Made by a program: the position numbers and the translations under genes. 9,308 bases of DNA, taken from NCBI GenBank assembly GCA_934408795.1, contig CAKRVQ010000024.1:1-9308 (forward strand), in the 5' to 3' direction. Below the pieces are notes generated by a model. It searched no databases and was not told where the DNA came from. It saw only the letters and a program-made list of their open reading frames with translations. Positions 5,521 through 9,308 of the stretch are shown in pieces; the first letter of the stretch is position 1; each line of letters starts with the position of its first letter. The stretch is from an uncultured Eubacteriales bacterium. Its GTDB lineage: Bacteria > Bacillota > Clostridia > Oscillospirales > Acutalibacteraceae.

Positions 5521-6453
5521 ATGAACATTATTGAGGTTCAGGATCTCACCAAGGACTACGGCTCCGGCAGAGGCGTCTTTAATGTCAGCCTCAATGTCAA
5601 AGAGGGAGAGGTCTTCGGATTCTTAGGTCCTAACGGTGCGGGAAAATCCACGACCATCCGCCACCTTATGGGATTCTCAAAACCCGACTCGGGGAGTACC
5701 CGTATCTTCGGTAAAGAGACATTCAAAAAGTATTATGAGATACTCGGCTCGGTGGGATATATCCCGGGCGAGATCGCACTGCCCGCGGGACTTACGGGCA
5801 ATGAATTCATAAGTATGATGAGAAGCCTGCAAAAGAACCGCAACGATGAGTTTTTGCGAAGGATGCTGGATCTGTTCGAGCTGGACGATACCGCTCTTAA
5901 AGGCGATACAAAAAGAATGAGCCTCGGAGTTAAAAGAAAACTTGCGGTCGTCACCGCATTTATGAGCGATCCCGATGTGCTGATACTTGATGAACCGACG
6001 AGCGGACTTGACCCCGTTATGCAGGAAAACTTCATTTCTTTCATACACGAAGAAAAGTCCCGAGGAAAGACCATTCTTCTGTCAAGCCATATTTTCTCCG
6101 AAATAGATTCGACCTGCGACCGCATCGCGATAATCAAGGACGGCAGGATTGTTTCAGATTTTGTTGCGGACGACTTAAAGCACGCTTCGAGAAAGTATTA
6201 CAGCGTCGAGTTTGCCGACAGTGCCGAGGCGGAGAATTTCGTGTCGCGCTGCTCAAAGCTCAAAACGGTGCAAATGAATCCGACAAACGGCGCAAAGGTC
6301 GACTTCTCGGTCGAGGACAAAGAAATGAACGATATGATATCACTTTTATCCTCTATGAAGGTAAAGGGCTTCAGCAACAGAAGAGAGACACTTGAAGACT
6401 ACTTTATGAAGTTTTACAAGGAGGATAAGGACTTCGGGGGTGCACTTGTATGA
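5521..6453 (+). CDS. ABC-2 exporter ATP-binding protein 1
   Basis: This 310-residue nucleotide-binding subunit should power an ABC-2 type exporter from the cytoplasmic face. It shows Walker A GPNGAGKST (36-44), a signature segment MSLGVKRK (133-140) in place of LSGGQ, Walker B VLILDEP (153-159), D-loop SGLD (161-164) and the switch histidine in SSH (190). At the Q-loop position it reads GYIPGE, with no glutamine. About 95 residues after the core form the C-terminal domain common in ABC-2 ATPases. It is the first gene of a three-gene operon; its TGA overlaps the next ATG as ATGA. Its first 24 residues are strikingly close to those of the next gene, so the pair arose by duplication. The substrate (drug, peptide or lipid) is not indicated. 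Confidence 0.92.
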   Translation: MNIIEVQDLTKDYGSGRGVFNVSLNVKEGEVFGFLGPNGAGKSTTIRHLMGFSKPDSGSTRIFGKETFKKYYEILGSVGYIPGEIALPAGLTGNEFISMMRSLQKNRNDEFLRRMLDLFELDDTALKGDTKRMSLGVKRKLAVVTAFMSDPDVLILDEPTSGLDPVMQENFISFIHEEKSRGKTILLSSHIFSEIDSTCDRIAIIKDGRIVSDFVADDLKHASRKYYSVEFADSAEAENFVSRCSKLKTVQMNPTNGAKVDFSVEDKEMNDMISLLSSMKVKGFSNRRETLEDYFMKFYKEDKDFGGALV

Positions 6454-7367
6454 ATGTGATTGAAACCGAGGCGTTAACGAAGGATTACGGTTCCGCCAGA
6501 GGTATATTCGATATAAACCTTACCATCGCCGAAGGCGAGATGATGGGCTTTGTCGGAACTAACGGAAGCGGAAAGACAACGACCATCCGCAACATGCTCG
6601 GGTTTTTGAAGCCCACTTCGGGAAAGGTCTCCGTGAACGGACTTTCTTCATGGGAGCACGCGAGTGAGATCGCGAAAAATATTGGATATGTGCCGGGCGA
6701 GATCGCATTTCCCGATCTGCCTACAGGAATAGACTTTCTTAAATGTCAGGCGGAATTCCTCGGAATAAAGGATATGAGCAGGGCGAATGAAATAATCGAA
6801 CGGCTGCAGCTTGATCCGCGCGCAAGTCTTAAGCGGATGAGCAAAGGTATGAAACAAAAGACCGCACTTGTGGCGGCACTTATGAATGATTCACCCATTA
6901 TCATTCTCGACGAACCGACAACGGGCCTCGACCCGCTGATGAGAGCGGCATTCCTTGATATCGTAAAAGAGGAACACAAAAAGGGAAAGACCGTTTTTAT
7001 GAGCAGCCACAGTTTTGATGAACTTGAAGCGACCTGTGACAGGGTGGCACTCATAAACGACGGACATATAGTCGATATCTGTGATATGAATTCCATAAAG
7101 AACCGACCGATAAAGGACTTCAAGATCGAATTCAACAGCCGTGCCGATTGCGACAGATTCAGAGCGGAAGAGAGGTACGATATCATACGGTATCAGGAAC
7201 AGTATGATCAGGTCACCGTCCGTATAGAGACCGACAAGACCCCGGAGCTGCTGAAGTCGCTGAACGGTTATGATGTGAAATTCATCTCGGAGCTGCCGTA
7301 CACACTTGAAATGCATTTTAAGAAGATACTGTTTGAGCAAAAGGAGAAGATAGACAATGTTCAGTAA
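6450..7367 (+). CDS. ABC-2 exporter ATP-binding protein 2
   Basis: This second, paralogous ATPase has 305 residues. It carries Walker A GTNGSGKTT (36-44), signature segment MSKGMKQK (130-137), Walker B IIILDEP (150-156), D-loop TGLD (158-161) and switch histidine 187. The Q-loop position again lacks glutamine (GYVPGE). The ATG overlaps the stop of the first ATPase gene by four bases, with a G-rich ribosome site (6436-6440) inside that gene. Its own stop overlaps the permease start by 11 bases, so all three proteins are translationally coupled. All catalytic residues are present in both ATPases, so they may form a heterodimer with two working sites; separate homodimers are the alternative. Confidence 0.92.
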   Translation: MNVIETEALTKDYGSARGIFDINLTIAEGEMMGFVGTNGSGKTTTIRNMLGFLKPTSGKVSVNGLSSWEHASEIAKNIGYVPGEIAFPDLPTGIDFLKCQAEFLGIKDMSRANEIIERLQLDPRASLKRMSKGMKQKTALVAALMNDSPIIILDEPTTGLDPLMRAAFLDIVKEEHKKGKTVFMSSHSFDELEATCDRVALINDGHIVDICDMNSIKNRPIKDFKIEFNSRADCDRFRAEERYDIIRYQEQYDQVTVRIETDKTPELLKSLNGYDVKFISELPYTLEMHFKKILFEQKEKIDNVQ

Positions 7368-9183
7368 AGCACTTTTTAAGCAGTCCTGTAAAGCTAACGG
7401 TACGATGTGGTCGATAATCACCTTCGCGGTCTGCTTTATGCTTGCCTGCGTTATGCTTATAAGCGGAGGCGGCGGAATAGGCGACACCAAAAACGCCATC
7501 GAAGACACCATAATCGTTCAGGAGATCGATTCCCAGATCGAAAAGCGTGCGATAAACTACTATAACCTCGCGGCATCGGGCGAGAAGGAGTTTGATTCGC
7601 TCTTTGTAAATAATTCGACCGATGCGCTGACATATCACGCTTATTTTTCCGGTTGGCTTGCCCAAATGCCGGATCAGTCGGCGTTTCCTTCGGCGGATTA
7701 CTACGCCGCGGCAATAAATGCCTGGAAAGAAAAGATGCCCGCGGCTGAGACCGATGCGGCAAAGCTTTACCTTAAGAACTATTCCGACTGGCAGGAGGCT
7801 GCACCGAAGCGCGAGTCCTTCAACAGCGATGAGGAATACGCGGCGGCAGTCGAAAAGTACAAAGCACAGAATCCCGTTTCCGACAAGGGCGCCGTTGCGG
7901 CTGCATACACCGTCGCCGTTAAGGAGCTGCAGGACGGTATTTACAAAAATGCTCTGACGATAGACGAAAAATATACGGAAGACAGTGCCGAGGCAAAGGA
8001 AATGCTCGGTGCGGTGATGTATGTCATAAATCCCAACGGAACCTTTAACGATTTCTATACCGAAAACGGCGAAGAGGCCCCCGCAGACTACGACATCACA
8101 TCTCTCATAGCCCATATGAAGGCGGGCGATGCCGCTGAGTATATCGACGATTCCGAGCGCGAAGACTACCGTAACACAAGAGCGGAGAACGGCTCGGCGG
8201 TATTCCTTGCAGGCAACCTCACCAAGGCCGAAAATGTTGAAAACATCGTGAACAATCTGTCCTCTTTCGGTGTAACAAAAGAGAAATACGATTCTTTCGG
8301 ATATACCTATGACTCGCTTAAGCATACCGCCGTTACAACGGCAATAACCTACAATAATCGTTATGAGTACGAAATAGGACAACTGAAAGAAAAGCTCGAC
8401 TCGGGTGAGATAGCCTCCGAAGAGGAGTTCAATAAGGCAGTCGCGGCGAAGAATGATGAGCTTATAGCCGATATTTCCGACAGTCTGCTCGCATCGCTTC
8501 CCGAAGAGGTGTCGGATGCCTTGGAGGAAATAGGTCAGGCTGACCTTTACACATTGATAGTGGGTTCTATATTCTATAAACTGGCGGGTCTGCTCCTTCC
8601 GATAATCTATATGATAATGGCATCAAACAACCTTATTTCGGGACAGGTCGACTCGGGCTCCATGGCATATGTCCTTTCGACCTCAACACGCCGCTCAACC
8701 GTTGTATTTACCCAGGCGGTCTATCTTATCGGCTCGCTCTTGGCAATGTTCGGACTCACTACCGCAACGGGCTTCGTGTGTCTGGCGATAGTGAATGAGG
8801 ATGTTGAGCTTACCTACGGAAAGCTTGCGCTGCTCAATGTCGGAGCGTTCCTTGTACTGTTCGCATTGTCGGGTCTGTGCTTCTTTACCTCCTGCGTGTT
8901 CGACCGCAGCAAACGGTCAATGGCGATCGGCGGAGGGCTCAGCATATTCGCACTTGTCGCCGCAATGCTCGGATTGTTCGGCAGCCCGGTCATCCCCTCC
9001 GTGGTAAGACTTGACGCACTCAACCACTTCAACTATACGACGATCATTTCCCTGTTTGATGTGATCTCGATAATGGATGAGACAGGAGTGTTTATCTGGA
9101 AGTTCTGCATACTCGCGGTACTCGGATTGCTCGGTTACATTGTCGGTTCGATGAGATTCACAAAGAAGGATCTCCCGCTCTGA
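7357..9183 (+). CDS. ABC-2 type permease with large extracytoplasmic domain
   Basis: The 608-residue membrane subunit of the exporter has one predicted membrane segment at about 17-37, then about 360 hydrophilic residues, then five segments near 398-423, 448-478, 488-514, 522-543 and 577-598. This is the six-segment ABC-2 plan with a greatly enlarged first outer loop. The loop contains a gapless 45-residue tandem repeat (98-128 and 143-173; shared S, W, P, F, S, YAAA, K, P) and a weaker third relative at 352-362. It is rich in Glu, Ala and Lys and probably helical. AAGGAG (7341-7346) lies ten bases before the ATG. It is the only permease gene in the operon, so it would act as a dimer with the two ATPases. 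Export of a toxic or antibiotic compound is likely by context only. Confidence 0.88.
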   Translation: MFSKALFKQSCKANGTMWSIITFAVCFMLACVMLISGGGGIGDTKNAIEDTIIVQEIDSQIEKRAINYYNLAASGEKEFDSLFVNNSTDALTYHAYFSGWLAQMPDQSAFPSADYYAAAINAWKEKMPAAETDAAKLYLKNYSDWQEAAPKRESFNSDEEYAAAVEKYKAQNPVSDKGAVAAAYTVAVKELQDGIYKNALTIDEKYTEDSAEAKEMLGAVMYVINPNGTFNDFYTENGEEAPADYDITSLIAHMKAGDAAEYIDDSEREDYRNTRAENGSAVFLAGNLTKAENVENIVNNLSSFGVTKEKYDSFGYTYDSLKHTAVTTAITYNNRYEYEIGQLKEKLDSGEIASEEEFNKAVAAKNDELIADISDSLLASLPEEVSDALEEIGQADLYTLIVGSIFYKLAGLLLPIIYMIMASNNLISGQVDSGSMAYVLSTSTRRSTVVFTQAVYLIGSLLAMFGLTTATGFVCLAIVNEDVELTYGKLALLNVGAFLVLFALSGLCFFTSCVFDRSKRSMAIGGGLSIFALVAAMLGLFGSPVIPSVVRLDALNHFNYTTIISLFDVISIMDETGVFIWKFCILAVLGLLGYIVGSMRFTKKDLPL

Positions 9184-9235
9184 TGACGGGTTCCCGAAAC
9201 AAATACAGGGAAGATCAAACCGATAAACAATATCT

Positions 9236-9283
9236 AAAGCCGCCCGTCGGCGCGCACCTTGCGCGCGCCGACGGGCGGCTTTT
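9236..9283 (+). terminator. Terminator of the ABC operon
   Basis: Bases 9236-9255 pair perfectly with 9263-9282, a 20-bp stem with the seven-base loop ACCTTGC, ending in TTTT (9280-9283). It begins 53 bases after the permease stop codon. Its loop and apex match the hairpins at 221-325, and its right arm shares 13 bases with 181-193. No gene is seen between 9184 and the window end. Confidence 0.9.
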
Positions 9284-9308
9284 CCCCGTAATAAGAAAAG
9301 CCATGCAC

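Noticed and set aside
7318..8382. Minus-strand open frame of 354 codons opposite the permease gene
   Set aside because: It overlaps the well-supported permease and the end of the second ATPase, has no ribosome site or domain, and is rich in Val, Cys and Arg as expected of an antisense shadow.

Overview
The window looks like a chromosomal segment of an uncultured Bacillota bacterium, most likely a gut Clostridia (Oscillospirales- or Christensenellales-like). The basis is moderate-GC coding sequence, strong Shine-Dalgarno sites, TATAAT-type promoters, PgcA-type phosphohexomutase and ABC-2 exporter families, and intergenic regions full of GC-rich foldback DNA. This placement is inference; no rRNA or tRNA is present to fix it.

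Left part (1-3226). The first 340 bases hold no gene. They contain the right part of a foldback repeat, a plus-facing terminator-like hairpin, and three tandem GC hairpins that end the minus-strand phosphohexomutase gene (341-2056). Upstream of that gene on the same strand is a membrane-anchored beta-propeller-like protein of unknown role (2195-3226). The mutase appears to have its own promoter in the 138-base gap.

Middle part (3227-4783). A 436-base divergent intergenic region carries a candidate minus promoter with a structured leader of about 195 nt, and the promoter and RBS of a membrane-anchored, cysteine-rich leucine-rich-repeat protein (3663-4418). After it comes a 365-base GC-rich intergenic block with a predicted G-quadruplex and a 162-base foldback element (4542-4703). 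The core of that element matches the left end of the window in sequence, order and pairing scheme.

Right part (4784-9308). A TetR-family regulator on the minus strand is divergent from a three-gene plus-strand operon: two paralogous ABC ATPases, translationally overlapping, and one ABC-2 permease with six predicted membrane segments and a very large extracytoplasmic domain holding a 45-residue tandem repeat. Two clear palindromes lie between tetR and the operon. One sits next to the 5' end of tetR and the other covers the predicted operon transcription start, which fits a drug- or peptide-responsive exporter repressed by its divergent TetR protein. A perfect 20-bp terminator hairpin ends the operon.

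The most unusual signals are intergenic: the two-copy foldback element, and a set of four hairpins that keep nearly the same seven-base loop although their stems differ.
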